Origin: JAJPHW01 sp963799065
GTDB lineage: Bacteria; Acidobacteriota; Terriglobia; Terriglobales; Acidobacteriaceae
Assembly (NCBI GenBank): GCA_963799065.1
Contig: CAWCVJ010000001.1
Location: 2,542,001-2,606,000 of the forward strand
Direction: 5' to 3'
DNA: 64,000 nucleotides
The notes beneath the pieces are model-generated. The model was not told where the DNA came from and did not search any database. It was given only the letters and a program-made list of their open reading frames with translations. Both the position numbers and the translations under genes were made by a program. Below, in pieces: positions 45,135 through 53,178 of the stretch. Position 1 is the stretch's first letter. Each line of letters begins with the position of its first letter.

Positions 45135-45995
45135 TTACTCCACGAACTGCACATCCGCGGGCACCGGGATGATGCCTGCTTTATATCCCATGTCGAGCAG
45201 GCGGCGGACGGCTTCGCGTCCATCGGCGCCGTAGTCGAGGGTGCGTTCGTTGACGTACATGCCGACAAATTTGTCCGCCATCTGGGGATCGAGGTCGCGC
45301 GCGAATTGCATTGCATAGGCCAGCGCTGGTTCGCGGTTATCCAACGCGTATCGAATACTTTCTTTCAGCGCGCCCGCCACGCTCGACATCAACTCCGGGC
45401 CGAGGCTGCGACGAATGGCGTTGCCGCCCAGCGGCAACGGCAGGCCGGTCACCGAGTGCCACCACTTTCCGAGATCGAGAATGCGGTGCAGTCCCGACTT
45501 CGAATAGGTCAGCTGGCCCTCGTGGATAATCAATCCCGCATCGAACTTGCCTTCGAGTACTTGCGGAATGATCTGATCGAACGGCACAACTTCCGTCTCA
45601 ATTCCCGGCGCGAAAAGTTGCAGCGTGAGATACGCCGTGGTCAGCGTGCCCGGAATCGCAATGCGCTTGCTGCGAATGTCTTCGAGCGAGAACGCCCGCG
45701 TGGCGACGATCATCGGGCCGTATCCGTCGCCGACGCTTCCGCCGCTGGGCAGCAATGCATATTTCTTCTGAATATAAGGATAGGCGTGGAACGAAATCGC
45801 GGTCACGTCGTAAAGTCCCTCGCCGTCCATCGCCTTCTGGTTCAGGGTTTCGATGTCGCACAGCGTGTGGGTGAAGCGCAGGCCGGGCACACGCACTTTA
45901 TTCGTGGCCAGGCCGTAGAACATGAAAGCATCGTCCGAGTCGGGACTATGAGCGATGGTGATTTCGCGAGTTTCAATGGCGGCACTGCTAGACAT
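45135..45995 (-). CDS. mqnD: 1,4-dihydroxy-6-naphthoate synthase MqnD
   Basis: Enzyme of the futalosine route to menaquinone; it converts cyclic dehypoxanthine futalosine to 1,4-dihydroxy-6-naphthoate. The 286 residues have the periplasmic-binding-protein fold of MqnA/MqnD. AHSPDSDDAFMFYGLA, AISFHAYPYI, IAIPGTLTTAYLTLQLF and AGLIIHEGQLTY favour MqnD. There is no signal peptide, as expected. ATG at 45995 has AAAGGA five bases upstream. It is the last gene of the HIT / small protein / bioY / mqnD run. Other mqn genes are not in the window. Confidence 0.92.
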   Translation of the reverse strand: MSSSAAIETREITIAHSPDSDDAFMFYGLATNKVRVPGLRFTHTLCDIETLNQKAMDGEGLYDVTAISFHAYPYIQKKYALLPSGGSVGDGYGPMIVATRAFSLEDIRSKRIAIPGTLTTAYLTLQLFAPGIETEVVPFDQIIPQVLEGKFDAGLIIHEGQLTYSKSGLHRILDLGKWWHSVTGLPLPLGGNAIRRSLGPELMSSVAGALKESIRYALDNREPALAYAMQFARDLDPQMADKFVGMYVNERTLDYGADGREAVRRLLDMGYKAGIIPVPADVQFVE

Positions 45996-46041
45996 AAATT
46001 CCTTTGGAGTTCCGGATTGCGAATCGAGATTTTCGGTGAGG

Positions 46042-46626
46042 CTACTGGCGAATCTTCCGCCAGCCGGAAGCCGCGCCCGCCGCGAGCAAAACTTTTATCA
46101 CTTCGGCGAATACGAACCAGTAAAGGCCGAAGCGGAGCGCTTGCGCGAACGAGTGGGTCAGCACGAATAGCCATGAGATTCCAGCCGCAAATAAGAGTAT
46201 TTCGCCGATCAAGCTGGCAACTGCGAAGCGGGCGAAGCTGACTTTCGCCAGACCGGCGCGCCCGCGTTCGGCGATCCACCCGGCGAGGCCAGCCACGAAG
46301 GGATACGCCATTAGGAATCCGCCACTTGGGCCGAGCAACTGGGCGATGCCACCGGGGCCAGTCGGACTAAACACCGGTAGTCCCGACGCTCCTTCTGCGA
46401 GATAAAGCGCGAGAGCGGCGAAACCCCGCGTACGCCCCAAGCTCAATCCGACCAACAACACGGCAAAATTCGAAAGCGTCAGCGGCACTGGCGTAAACGG
46501 CAACGGCACGCTCACTCGCGCGCACAACGCCACCAAAAGGCTAGCGCCGACGACAATGATAACTTCGCGGGCCCAATCGAGGGCGCGATCGCTTCCGGTA
46601 AGCAGTTGAACCTGAGATTTTGCCAT
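46042..46626 (-). CDS. bioY: Biotin transporter substrate-binding protein BioY
   Basis: S-component of an ECF-type biotin transporter; a six-helix membrane protein of 194 residues. Seen: VPLPFTPVPLTLSNFAVLLVG, ASGLPVFSPTGPGG and LGPSGGFLMAYPFVAG (family hallmarks). ATG at 46626 has AGGAG eight bases upstream. The mqnD start lies 46 bases downstream. BioM/BioN are not nearby, so it either works alone or borrows a shared ECF module. Confidence 0.93.
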   Translation of the reverse strand: MAKSQVQLLTGSDRALDWAREVIIVVGASLLVALCARVSVPLPFTPVPLTLSNFAVLLVGLSLGRTRGFAALALYLAEGASGLPVFSPTGPGGIAQLLGPSGGFLMAYPFVAGLAGWIAERGRAGLAKVSFARFAVASLIGEILLFAAGISWLFVLTHSFAQALRFGLYWFVFAEVIKVLLAAGAASGWRKIRQ

Positions 46627-46652
46627 CAATCATTCTCCTGAATCTTTAGGGT

Positions 46653-46811
46653 CTACGCGCCGGGATTTTCCCGCGTCGGATTCTCAGCGTGGCCAACCGG
46701 CGGCTCCACGCGGTTGCGGTGCAAATGGCCCCGCACCCGCAGGTACGAAGCGATTCCGACCCACAACACCGCCCCCGCGCTTGCTGCCAGGATCAGAAAC
46801 CACCAGATCAT
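46653..46811 (-). CDS. Small single-pass membrane protein, 52 residues
   Basis: An unrecognised small gene on the same strand, between the HIT gene and bioY. It encodes one N-terminal helix (MIWWFLILAASAGAVLWVGI) then a basic segment RVRGHLHRNRVEPP. The topology would be N-out with a cytoplasmic tail. The gaps are 38 bases to the HIT stop and 26 bases to bioY, so it probably belongs to the operon. A GTG two codons earlier is an alternative start. The ribosome site is weak. Confidence 0.55.
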   Translation of the reverse strand: MIWWFLILAASAGAVLWVGIASYLRVRGHLHRNRVEPPVGHAENPTRENPGA

Positions 46812-46849
46812 CCGCACGATGTCTCAGGATACCAAACCTGCGCACGAAG

Positions 46850-47191
46850 TTAGCCTGGCGGCCAGGACAAATTTCGTCCGCCCAAGAGGTGGACGTGCAG
46901 GTGAAAAACCGACTGGCCCGCGCCGGGGCCGACGTTGAGCACGGTGCGATATCCGTTTTCGATGCCGCGGGCGCGAGCAATCTCCGCCGCCGCCAGGTGA
47001 CAGCGCCCGATCGCCTCGGCATCCTCGGTCGCGGCCTTGTCCAGACCGGCGAAATGCTTCTTCGGCACAATCAGCACATGCGTCGGCGCCTGCGGATGGA
47101 TGTCCTCAAAGGCAAACGTATGCGCGTCCTCGTAAACCTTCTTAGCAGGAATTTCGCCGGCAATAATCCGGCAGAAAAGACAATCACTCAT
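46850..47191 (-). CDS. HIT family nucleotide hydrolase (HINT type)
   Basis: A 113-residue purine nucleoside phosphoramidase-like protein. It has the zinc-type CLFC at the N-terminus, THVLIVPKKH, and the HIT triad FHLHVHLLGGR near the end. ATG at 47191 (MSDCLFC) has GAGGG nine bases upstream; the longer frame is not needed. It is the first gene of the run leading to mqnD. The cellular substrate is not known. Confidence 0.94.
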   Translation of the reverse strand: MSDCLFCRIIAGEIPAKKVYEDAHTFAFEDIHPQAPTHVLIVPKKHFAGLDKAATEDAEAIGRCHLAAAEIARARGIENGYRTVLNVGPGAGQSVFHLHVHLLGGRNLSWPPG

Positions 47192-47254
47192 CAGAAAAGC
47201 CCTCGGATAGGACAATCATACCGGAAAGGATTGAGATCGATTGCGTGTCTGCGT

Positions 47255-47563
47255 TCAAAACAAGCGGCGCGCCTTGAGCAGTCGTTTTGCATCACGTTTG
47301 TGGTGCAGCACAGCAACAATTTCGACGTACTCTAATCGCCGATACACAATCAAATACTCATATACGTTAAAGAACAATACATTCGCGAGAGTGAGATCGG
47401 ATCGCCGATGGCCTTTGCCGGGAAGTTCTGCCAAGCCCCAGAAAGCCGAGTACAACTTTGACTGTACTCGGTTAGCGACATCGAGTCCTGCTTGGCCAAG
47501 CAAATAACTCCAGATCTCGTGCAGCTCGTCGTCTACTTGGGGAACGACGCGTAGAGGCTTCAC
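47255..47563 (-). CDS. parE: ParE/RelE-family toxin
   Basis: A 102-residue type II toxin of the ParE fold. Seen: the N-terminal VVPQVDDELHEIWSYLL helix pair, LPGKGHRRSDL, and VYRRLEYVEIVAVLHHKRD near the end. ParE proteins poison DNA gyrase; RelE relatives cleave mRNA, and the choice here rests on the partner being ParD-like. It overlaps the antitoxin gene by four bases (ATGA). Confidence 0.87.
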   Translation of the reverse strand: MKPLRVVPQVDDELHEIWSYLLGQAGLDVANRVQSKLYSAFWGLAELPGKGHRRSDLTLANVLFFNVYEYLIVYRRLEYVEIVAVLHHKRDAKRLLKARRLF

Positions 47564-47835
47564 GTTCCCGAACGGTCATCGAGCCACTCAGCCTTGCGGG
47601 CCTCAAGGCGTTCGGTCAGTTCCTCCATTGTGATTCCCTCGCCGCGGTCAAGTTGCGCCAGGCGGCGCTTGATCATCGCGTCGATTTCTTCTTTGTTCCC
47701 TTGCAGCCAGATCTCGCGACCCCGCTGCACTTCCAGCGCATCGAGGATAACGTCCTCCGCACTCTCGAAAGCGCCACTGTCCAAGCGCTCCTGAATGAGA
47801 GCCTCAACCTCGGCACGTTTGATTTCGATGGTCAT
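47560..47835 (-). CDS. parD: ParD-family antitoxin
   Basis: A 91-residue antitoxin with a ribbon-helix-helix-like N-terminus: MTIEIKRAEVEALIQERLDSG and FESAEDVILDALE. A charged C-terminal region (MIKRRLAQLDRGEGITMEEL) would wrap the toxin. I chose ATG at 47835 because the conserved protein begins there; the frame is open to 47871. Translational coupling to parE is clear from the four-base overlap. Such pairs usually repress their own promoter. Confidence 0.87.
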   Translation of the reverse strand: MTIEIKRAEVEALIQERLDSGAFESAEDVILDALEVQRGREIWLQGNKEEIDAMIKRRLAQLDRGEGITMEELTERLEARKAEWLDDRSGT

Positions 47836-47966
47836 AGCGCTCGGAAACCTCTTTCCCAACCCTACCGCCAACCGGCAGGAGGGTCAACGGAAATGATTCT
47901 CGGAGCTAAGTTAGCCCGGATTACGCGAATCGGTTCCGCTCAGGACGATAGTCGAAATAAGATCGA

Positions 47967-48743
47967 CTAATCCAGCCTGACCAGAAACACTGCGGCCTCT
48001 TTGGGGTCGGTATTTCTGGCAACTTCTTCGGCGCGTTTCTTTTCGTCGTCCTGTACGCGGACGCGCACCCACCAGTCGCCCATCGGTCCGCTGAAGCAGA
48101 GAACTTTGGCGGTCTGGTAACGATGCTGCAAGTGGTCGGCGAGCTTGTTGGCTGGCTTCTCTTTGTCGAATTTGCCGATCTGCACCGCCCACTTGCCGCC
48201 ATGGTCAAGTGGAGCGGGCGTGTCCAGCACATCCAGCCGAACTTTGGCGACTCCAGCGCGCCATACGTCGGTCTTCTTCGCCGCCGCCAGCGACAGATCG
48301 AGCACGCGTCCCTCAATGAAGGGGCCGCGATCCGTGATGCGCACAATCGTCGAGTGCCCCGTCTGCTCATTGGTCACGCGCACGATGGAGCCCAGCGGCA
48401 GCGTGCGATGCGCCGCAGTCATGGCGTTCATGTCGTAAATCTCGCCATTCGATCCGCGGCGCTTGTTGTACGGAGGGCCATACCAACTGGCGAGTCCGGT
48501 CTCGGAGAAGATCGGCTTGGCGTTCTTGGGAAAGGACGGCTCAACATCACGAGGCGGCGGGACAGTCGCGACTTCTTCTTTACCTTGTTCCGGCGCAGGC
48601 GCGGGAGTCTCGGCAGCAGGCGCCTCGGGCTCAATCGCAGGCGCGGGAGGCACATCGACCTTAGTCTGGCGATGCGACGAGCATCCGCACCATGCCATCA
48701 GGCACAGAATGCTCAAGCCTCGCAGCTTGACGAGGCGCGGCAC
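47967..48743 (-). CDS. rlpA: RlpA-like septal ring lytic transglycosylase
   Basis: A 258-residue envelope protein. A signal sequence with LCLMAWCGCSS may be lipid-modified, but the lipobox is not canonical. A Pro/Glu/Ala-rich linker runs to about residue 80. The double-psi beta-barrel follows: GLASWYGPPYNKRRGSNGE, MTAAHRTLPLGSIVRV and ITDRGPF with the catalytic Asp. A SPOR domain (WAVQIGKFDKEKPANKLADHL) ends it. The start is GTG at 48743, sharing its G with the stop of the upstream small gene (TAGTG). Confidence 0.9.
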   Translation of the reverse strand: MPRLVKLRGLSILCLMAWCGCSSHRQTKVDVPPAPAIEPEAPAAETPAPAPEQGKEEVATVPPPRDVEPSFPKNAKPIFSETGLASWYGPPYNKRRGSNGEIYDMNAMTAAHRTLPLGSIVRVTNEQTGHSTIVRITDRGPFIEGRVLDLSLAAAKKTDVWRAGVAKVRLDVLDTPAPLDHGGKWAVQIGKFDKEKPANKLADHLQHRYQTAKVLCFSGPMGDWWVRVRVQDDEKKRAEEVARNTDPKEAAVFLVRLD

Positions 48744-48961
48744 TACTTCTTTCCCTGTTCCATATACTTGGCCAGTTCGGCAAGCTTCTCGGCGGCCGCG
48801 CGCAGCGCCTTGCCCGACTGCTGGCGCACTTTGGGCACGATCTCATCGTTCATATGCGAGATCAATTCAGCCGTATCTTTCTCCAGCTTCTCAGCGGCCT
48901 CGCCAATCGTGCTACTGAAGCGTTTAGATGCCTCTTCGACTTTGCGATCAAAATCACTCAT
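48743..48961 (-). CDS. Small helical protein coupled to rlpA
   Basis: A 72-residue, highly charged, probably all-helical protein (KVEEASKRFSSTIGEAAEKLEKD, cited in part, then IVPKVRQQSGKALRAAAEKLAELAKYM). It has no signal peptide and no known family. GAGG lies about six bases before the ATG. Its stop overlaps the rlpA start by one base, so the two are translationally linked. Confidence 0.72.
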   Translation of the reverse strand: MSDFDRKVEEASKRFSSTIGEAAEKLEKDTAELISHMNDEIVPKVRQQSGKALRAAAEKLAELAKYMEQGKK

Positions 48962-49172
48962 GACTCACCTCGCATATAAAACCGTAACTCTCTGGATTAT
49001 TCCGTTTCGAGGATGGAACTGCAAGGCGCAAGCATCCCAAGAGGTACGGTCAGCATGGAACAATCTGTTGAGTCGCGCAGCGTTTCAACGCCGCATAGGA
49101 GGTTCGAAAGAACACCTCTTTTGCGGTTAAGATGATCATGATCGCGCGCGAACGGGGACGCTCGCGCCTACA

Positions 49173-50177
49173 TCAGTACCAGCGCGTTGTGAAGTCAGTC
49201 TCGACGGCGGAATGCGCCCATTCCGCGGCCCAATCCACATTCCCATCGGAAACCGGCCCATCCAGCGGCTCGGCAATCACTTCGTAGGAATCCGACGGAA
49301 TCCCGCTGATGGTATAGCTTCCGGTTGGATCGGTGAGCGTCCCAATCGGGGTCTTACGAATGGCTGGAAATCCGGAGAACGGTGTCGCCGCAGTTGAGGA
49401 GTTGGCAAAAACGTGCGCGCCGAAAACTGCCTCGCCATTTAAGGTCACGGTGCCTTGAATGGCTCCGGTCTGCACGTCCGCCGTTGATTTCGGATAGAGC
49501 AGCGCCATGCCCGCGACATCGTCGTAGCTCAGCGTGGTCAAAATCGGCGGGGCGTAGGGATACATAATCGCGCGAACGATGGCGGAATGATCCAATCCGA
49601 AAAAGTGGCCCACTTCATGGGTAGCAACAGTCTGCAGATCTTCGACTTCGCTACCCGATTGCGGACAACTGGCATTCGTATCCGACGTGGTAAAGCAAAC
49701 TGGAGTGCCGTCCACGCTGGGAGCGGGATTGAAGTATATGCTCGCATTGGTGATCGCGCCCGAGGTGACGTTATAGCTGGTCACCGTCAGAGCCAGGGTG
49801 CCGTCGGAGCTAAAATCCACGCCGGAGCAAATGAAGCAAATCAGATTCACATTCGTTTGCGGCGTGGTTGCGTTCGAGAATCCGTTGGGGCTGGTGGACA
49901 CGCCCAGGTTAATGTTCGGCGCTTTCACCCAACTGGAAAACGCGGCGCTAATCGTACTCGTCACGTCCGAGGGAGTGCCGGCGATGTTTGCAGTAACGCC
50001 GCCGCCGCTAACTGCGGGATTGATCACCCAGACCGGAGGCAAGGGCCATGCCGAAGGAACAAAAGCCGAACCGAGGGAACTCCCCTGCGGCAAGTAGGAA
50101 AATGCAGGTCGCGCCAGAATTAAAGCAGCGGCCGCCATCACCGGCAGAGTCAAAAGGGTGATCAGTCGGCGCCTCAT
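49173..50177 (-). CDS. Secreted matrixin-type zinc metalloprotease (module B)
   Basis: A 334-residue exported metalloprotease. A signal peptide is followed by a metzincin domain. The zinc motif HEVGHFFGLDH is complete at residues 187-197 (His187, Glu188, His191, His197), and the Met-turn AIMYP follows at about 204. DDVAGMALLYP closes the domain. The last 80 residues look like a carboxypeptidase-regulatory beta domain (GAIQGTVTLNGEAVFGAHVF, cited in part). The layout matches the pseudoprotease at 35085-38069, where the same positions are lost. It overlaps the upstream gene by four bases. Confidence 0.88.
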   Translation of the reverse strand: MRRRLITLLTLPVMAAAALILARPAFSYLPQGSSLGSAFVPSAWPLPPVWVINPAVSGGGVTANIAGTPSDVTSTISAAFSSWVKAPNINLGVSTSPNGFSNATTPQTNVNLICFICSGVDFSSDGTLALTVTSYNVTSGAITNASIYFNPAPSVDGTPVCFTTSDTNASCPQSGSEVEDLQTVATHEVGHFFGLDHSAIVRAIMYPYAPPILTTLSYDDVAGMALLYPKSTADVQTGAIQGTVTLNGEAVFGAHVFANSSTAATPFSGFPAIRKTPIGTLTDPTGSYTISGIPSDSYEVIAEPLDGPVSDGNVDWAAEWAHSAVETDFTTRWY

Positions 50178-50713
50178 TGCTTCGCCGCCTTCAACACACG
50201 TTCTTCGAGGTCGCGCAGCGAAAACGAAGAACCATGGAAGTCCGATAACGAGTTGGATTGGGTGTCGTAACGAGCCGCTTCAGGGGCGCCGTTGGAAGCC
50301 TTCAGCGAGCCATCTGTGGCTCGATGCACCAGAAAATTCCCTTGCATGAGTCCAGTGATCGCCAGCGTTCCATCCTGCGCTTCGCTGGGCCGGAGAAACA
50401 GCACGGCTTGCTCCCCCACCCGCCATTGCCGTACTCCAGAAACCTTTTGCCGCGTATTATCGAGAGTTCCGCCGAGTTGGCGCACCGTAACCGAATTTTC
50501 CGGCTGGCCCTTCAACGCACGCGAAACGGAAAATCTGGTGTACGTGAAGATCAGAGTGTGCGCTGCATTCCACTGCGACCAGGACTGCATCGCGTGCGCT
50601 TCAACCACCAGGCTGGACGAGTGCGTCAACTGCTCGATCGACTCCGGAATCACGCTGGTAGCCAATGCGGCGGTTGCCAGGAACATCGTCAGAGTTCGCA
50701 GCACATTTTTCAT
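50174..50713 (-). CDS. Small secreted protein, RVGE/VLFL family (module B)
   Basis: A 179-residue exported protein of unknown function with a signal peptide (MKNVLRTLTMFLATAALA). The core VSRALKGQPENSVTVRQLGG, WRVGEQAVLFLRP and LMQGNFLVHR is shared with the protein at 34534-35088. It lies between a TIG lipoprotein and an active matrixin gene, with ATGA overlaps on both sides. The fixed pairing suggests it assists, inhibits or anchors the protease-fold partner (inference). Confidence 0.8.
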   Translation of the reverse strand: MKNVLRTLTMFLATAALATSVIPESIEQLTHSSSLVVEAHAMQSWSQWNAAHTLIFTYTRFSVSRALKGQPENSVTVRQLGGTLDNTRQKVSGVRQWRVGEQAVLFLRPSEAQDGTLAITGLMQGNFLVHRATDGSLKASNGAPEAARYDTQSNSLSDFHGSSFSLRDLEERVLKAAKQ

Positions 50714-51342
50714 GGAGCCACCACTTCTACGCCGCCGGTAAACGTGGTGACGTCGTTATTCGAGTCTTGCAGTACCAGAGTTCTCGCGCCCAGCGCCGCG
50801 GTGCTGGCCACCGAGATGTTGAAGGTAAGTCCCGAGAGTCCTCCCGTAGACGTAACCGTCTCCAGGTTGGAGATAGTAATGTCATTCGGGCCGGTGAACC
50901 CAACTTGCATGCCTGTGTTCAATCCCTCTCCAAATAGCAGAACTGTACCGAAAGTTTCGCCTTGGCTGGCCACGCCGCCGGTGACAAACGCTTCCGCAGG
51001 ACTGTGTGTATCGTCGACGCTTAGAAATTCGATATTAGGAGTCGGATTGGACGCGGGCGACGCCACCGTGATGTTGACGCCGGTGAGAGCTTGACCGCCC
51101 GATACCGTAACCAGAGTTGGGGAAGACAGCCCGCCCCCTCCACTGCCCGATCCGCCGCTACCGCCGCCACCACCGCTACCGCCGCCCCCACCACCGCCCG
51201 AACCACTGCCGCCGGATCCGGCAGGTTCACCGACGCCATCCGTCGTCCCGCTGCCGGTTCCGCCTGAGCAGCCCGAACCAATCATCAGACAGATCAGCAA
51301 AAGAAGGAAAAATGGGAAACCGAGCTTGACGGATTTCTGCAT
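50710..51342 (-). CDS. TIG-like lipoprotein with poly-glycine linker (module B)
   Basis: A 210-residue exported protein, probably a lipoprotein (ICLMIGSGCSGG). Residues about 30-72 form a nearly pure Gly/Ser linker. A TIG/IPT-like beta domain follows: TFGTVLLFGEGLNTGMQVGF and GARTLVLQDSNNDVTTF. The linker would hold the domain away from the membrane. It is the first gene of the three-gene module, with a 4-base overlap to the next. The equivalent TIG domain of module A is fused into the pseudoprotease. Confidence 0.75.
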   Translation of the reverse strand: MQKSVKLGFPFFLLLLICLMIGSGCSGGTGSGTTDGVGEPAGSGGSGSGGGGGGGSGGGGGSGGSGSGGGGLSSPTLVTVSGGQALTGVNITVASPASNPTPNIEFLSVDDTHSPAEAFVTGGVASQGETFGTVLLFGEGLNTGMQVGFTGPNDITISNLETVTSTGGLSGLTFNISVASTAALGARTLVLQDSNNDVTTFTGGVEVVAP

Positions 51343-51492
51343 AGACCAATGCCTCGAAAAAACTCTGTGAGGCGTATGGGCAGTGTGAGTCCGTGGGGAT
51401 TACTCGGCAAGTTACCTCAGGATTACTACTGGTGGGCCACTTCAACGTAAAGGCGGGTCGCGCCCAGTTGGACCCAACCCGGCGTTGTTACC

Positions 51493-52476
51493 ATGAGAGT
51501 CGTGCTGACAACGGGACTATTCAACCCGCGATCCGGGAAACAATTCGCGCGTCAGTTGCTGAAGTGGTATGACACGGAAAAACGTAATCTTCCATGGCGC
51601 GGAGACCGCGATCCCTACCGGGTTTGGGTTTCGGAAATCATGTTGCAACAGACCAGAGTGGCTGCAGTACTCGATTACTACGCGCGCTTTCTAAAGCGAT
51701 TCCCCAACGTGCAGATACTTGCGTCGGCACGAGAAACTTCCGTGCTGGCAGCTTGGAGTGGCATGGGATACTACCGTCGCGCCCGCATGTTGCACCAGGC
51801 CTCGAAAATCATCGCTCGCGAACTCAACGGCGTGTTTCCGTCAACCTCGATCGCCTTGCGCAACCTCCCAGGAATCGGTCGCTATACCGCCGCCGCGGTG
51901 GCCAGCATTTCCTTCGACGAACCTATTGCCGCGGTCGATGGTAATGTCGAGCGCGTATTATGCCGGCTGATTGGAGGAAAGTTATCCGGGGAACCACTTT
52001 GGCAGCAAGCGAATGGATTACTGGAGGCACGGCGCCCCGGCGATCACAATCAGGCCATGATGGAGTTGGGTGCCATGGTATGCCTGCCGCGCGAGCCGCG
52101 ATGCGGGGCGTGCCCGGTATCGAGCTTTTGCCTAAGTCAGGGCAAAGAAATCACCGCAAGCTCGAGGCCTTCGCCTCGAAAAGTGGTCGCAAACTACGCC
52201 TTTTGTTTCGACGGCGAAGCGATCTTTCTCCGGCAGAGAACTAGAGAAACTCCTCTTATGCCAAACATGTGGGAACTGCCAGAAATGGTGCACGTGGGAA
52301 CTGGCGAACCTCTTCTTCGCTTACGTCACTCCATCACGAATACGAACTATGAGGTCAAGGTATGGCTGGAAGCCACACCTCAGAAATCGGAAGTGGCGAT
52401 TCCAAAGGCGCGCTTAACACACCTGCCGCTCACCGGGCTAACCAGAAAAATCCTGAGTAAAGCTGGCGTAATTTGA
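51493..52476 (+). CDS. mutY: A/G-specific adenine DNA glycosylase MutY
   Basis: Removes adenine mispaired with 8-oxoguanine. The 327 residues show the catalytic Glu in SEIMLQQTR (48), helix-hairpin-helix LPGIGRYTAAAV, catalytic Asp in AVDGNVERV, and the 4Fe-4S ligands C-x6-C-x2-C-x5-C (CLPREPRCGACPVSSFC). The C-terminal Nudix-like domain is present (PLMPNMWELPEM) but short. No clear ribosome site is seen before the ATG at 51493. It is divergent from the module B genes. Confidence 0.95.
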   Translation: MRVVLTTGLFNPRSGKQFARQLLKWYDTEKRNLPWRGDRDPYRVWVSEIMLQQTRVAAVLDYYARFLKRFPNVQILASARETSVLAAWSGMGYYRRARMLHQASKIIARELNGVFPSTSIALRNLPGIGRYTAAAVASISFDEPIAAVDGNVERVLCRLIGGKLSGEPLWQQANGLLEARRPGDHNQAMMELGAMVCLPREPRCGACPVSSFCLSQGKEITASSRPSPRKVVANYAFCFDGEAIFLRQRTRETPLMPNMWELPEMVHVGTGEPLLRLRHSITNTNYEVKVWLEATPQKSEVAIPKARLTHLPLTGLTRKILSKAGVI

Positions 52477-52602
52477 TGCGGGCCCTCGTCTCGACGCCCC
52501 CGCATTTTCTTCCGCAGGCCGGGAATCGGTGTCGATCAGACTGCGACTCTTTACGCAACACGCTAAACTTACACTATTAGAACTACGCTTGGAGGAACTT
52601 CG

Positions 52603-53100
52603 ATGTCCGCACTAACTGCTGGAAGCACCGCTCCCGAATTCAGCCTGCCGCGCATGGATGGCAAGCAATTCTCGTTGAAAGTTGCTCTTCTGAACGGCCC
52701 GGTTCTGCTGGCATTTTTCAAAGTCTCCTGCCCAACCTGCCAACTGGCCTTTCCCTTCCTGGAAAGAATTCACCGAAATTACGGAGCAAGTCACGTGACC
52801 ATCGTGGGAGTTTCTCAAAACGACGCCAAAGACACCGCCGATTTCCTGAAGAAATATGCCATCACTTTTCCCGTGCTGCTGGACGAGCAAAAGAAGTTTC
52901 CCGTATCGAACGCTTACGGACTAACGAACGTCCCTACGCTTTTTTGGGTTACGCACAATTGCGTAATTGAGATGTCGAGTGTGGGCTGGGCGAGGAAGGA
53001 CGTCGAAGAAATCAATCGCAAGGTCTCAGAAGAAACGAAATCGGCGTTTCAGCCCCTGCTCCATCCCAGGGAGCAGGTGGTCGAATTCCGCGCCGGTTGA
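52603..53100 (+). CDS. Peroxiredoxin/TlpA-like thioredoxin-fold protein
   Basis: A 165-residue redoxin of the AhpC/TSA-TlpA group: entry AGSTAPEFSLPRMDG, active-site pair in KVSCPTCQLAF (C43/C46 approximately), and the cis-Pro loop NVPTLFWV. There is no signal peptide, so it is cytoplasmic. The CPTC motif suggests disulfide reductase or thiol peroxidase chemistry; the substrate is not known. GGAGG is seven bases before the ATG. Confidence 0.88.
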   Translation: MSALTAGSTAPEFSLPRMDGKQFSLKVALLNGPVLLAFFKVSCPTCQLAFPFLERIHRNYGASHVTIVGVSQNDAKDTADFLKKYAITFPVLLDEQKKFPVSNAYGLTNVPTLFWVTHNCVIEMSSVGWARKDVEEINRKVSEETKSAFQPLLHPREQVVEFRAG

Positions 53101-53112
53101 GGTTCCCGCAAC

Positions 53113-53132
53113 TAGCCCGCGGTCGCGGGCTA
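53113..53132. repeat. Perfect hairpin before rarA
   Basis: TAGCCCGCG-GT-CGCGGGCTA, a 9-bp perfect stem with a two-base spacer, 12 bases after the redoxin stop. No T-run follows. It could stabilise the 3' end of the mRNA or be a mobile palindromic unit. Confidence 0.7.
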
Positions 53133-53178
53133 CACCTCAGCGAAGCGCAATTGAAGGCCATTGGATTACGATTAAGTC

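Noticed and set aside
44946..46241. Plus-strand open frame of 431 codons
   Set aside because: It lies opposite mqnD and bioY, both clearly recognisable, and its product is Arg/Ala-rich with no domain.
46000..46640. Biotin- or thiamine-type riboswitch before bioY
   Set aside because: bioY is preceded closely by other genes of the operon, and no conserved riboswitch core is visible.
48123..49130. Plus-strand open frame of 335 codons
   Set aside because: It is antisense to rlpA and the small helical gene; no motif was seen.
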